Source: Pseudomonas sp. R76
GTDB taxonomy: Bacteria; Pseudomonadota; Gammaproteobacteria; Pseudomonadales; Pseudomonadaceae
Length of the DNA: 64,000 bases
Reading direction: 5' to 3'
Assembly (NCBI RefSeq): GCF_009834565.1
Contig: NZ_CP019428.1
Location: forward strand, 496,001-560,000
Below the pieces are notes generated by a model that was not told the origin of the DNA, ran no database searches, and was given only the letters and a program-made list of their open reading frames with translations. Positions 63,972-64,000 of the stretch are shown piece by piece. The position numbers and the translations under genes are program-made. Numbering within the stretch: the stretch's first letter is position 1; every line of letters starts with the position of its first letter.

Positions 63972-64000
63972 ACGCGGCCTCGAACCCTTTGTCGTACCAG
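63952..64000 (-). CDS. C-terminal end of the next aryl polyene cluster gene
   Basis: Only 15 codons and a stop are inside the window (reading [15 protein letters not shown]), overlapping the ligase start by 20 bases in the coupled style of this operon. The position is where APE clusters often carry a small membrane protein of the COG4648 type, but this short tail does not identify it. Confidence 0.4.
   Translation of the reverse strand, partial: WYDKGFEAAYERVET

Overview
The window is a stretch of Pseudomonas chromosome, most probably from the P. fluorescens group. Gene order (ubiEJB-hisIE-tatABC, phaC1-phaZ-phaC2-phaD with phaIF, hslVU-ftsN-like-argS-priA-rpmE, ponA-pilMNOPQ-aroKB-damX-like, gltBD, hemE) and protein sequences are typical of that genus. 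Many intergenic gaps carry 90-100 bp REP doublets (REPINs) built on GGGAGCGGGCTTGCCCGC or its GCTGGCTTGCCTGC variant, which are characteristic of this group. No tRNA, rRNA, CRISPR array, prophage or transposase was seen.

Layout. 1-5405: minus-strand housekeeping operon for ubiquinone synthesis (ubiE, ubiJ, ubiB), histidine synthesis (hisI, hisE), Tat protein export (tatA, tatB, tatC) and the start of rsmE. 5551-12609: medium-chain-length polyhydroxyalkanoate (PHA) locus, with granule proteins on the plus strand and two synthases, a depolymerase and the TetR-type regulator PhaD on the minus strand; a sigma-54-like promoter precedes phaC1. 12859-20433: DUF971 protein, HslVU protease, a SPOR/FtsN-like protein, ArgS and PriA. 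20794-22584: ribosomal protein L31 and malic enzyme. 22791-32371: PonA diverges from a structurally reduced pilMNOPQ operon (internally deleted PilM, PilO-PilP fusion, PilQ without AMIN domains), followed by aroK, aroB and an AAA-SPOR DamX-like protein. 32721-38617: glutamate synthase. 38677-42936: an RND efflux pump pair. 43177-44244: hemE.

44297-46212 is a small, visibly lower-GC island encoding PtuA and PtuB, a stand-alone Septu anti-phage system. It is followed by an MFS transporter with a divergent LysR regulator and by what looks like the 3' remnant of a PemK/MazF-type toxin gene.

49030-64000 is one long minus-strand operon for an aryl polyene (APE, flexirubin/xanthomonadin-like) pigment, continuing past the right edge. 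It encodes an acyl ligase fused to a FabZ-type dehydratase, a glycosyltransferase, a lipid acyltransferase, an aromatic amino acid ammonia-lyase, a thioesterase, a LolA-like carrier, an MMPL exporter, a halogenase-like flavoprotein, a methyltransferase, a DUF3261 lipoprotein, two ketosynthases, a ketoreductase and a second dehydratase. The likely scheme is: the lyase makes an aryl-acrylate starter, the ligase loads it, the KS/KR/DH set extends the polyene, and acyltransferase, LolA and MMPL components anchor and export it. A strong terminator closes the operon at about 48982-49005.

The most notable observations are the coordinated simplification of the pil operon, a REPIN that is translated in frame within the LolA-like protein, the Phe-His selectivity dyad of the ammonia-lyase, the WxWxIP motif of the APE flavoprotein, and a hairpin that would hide the ribosome binding site of the efflux adaptor gene.
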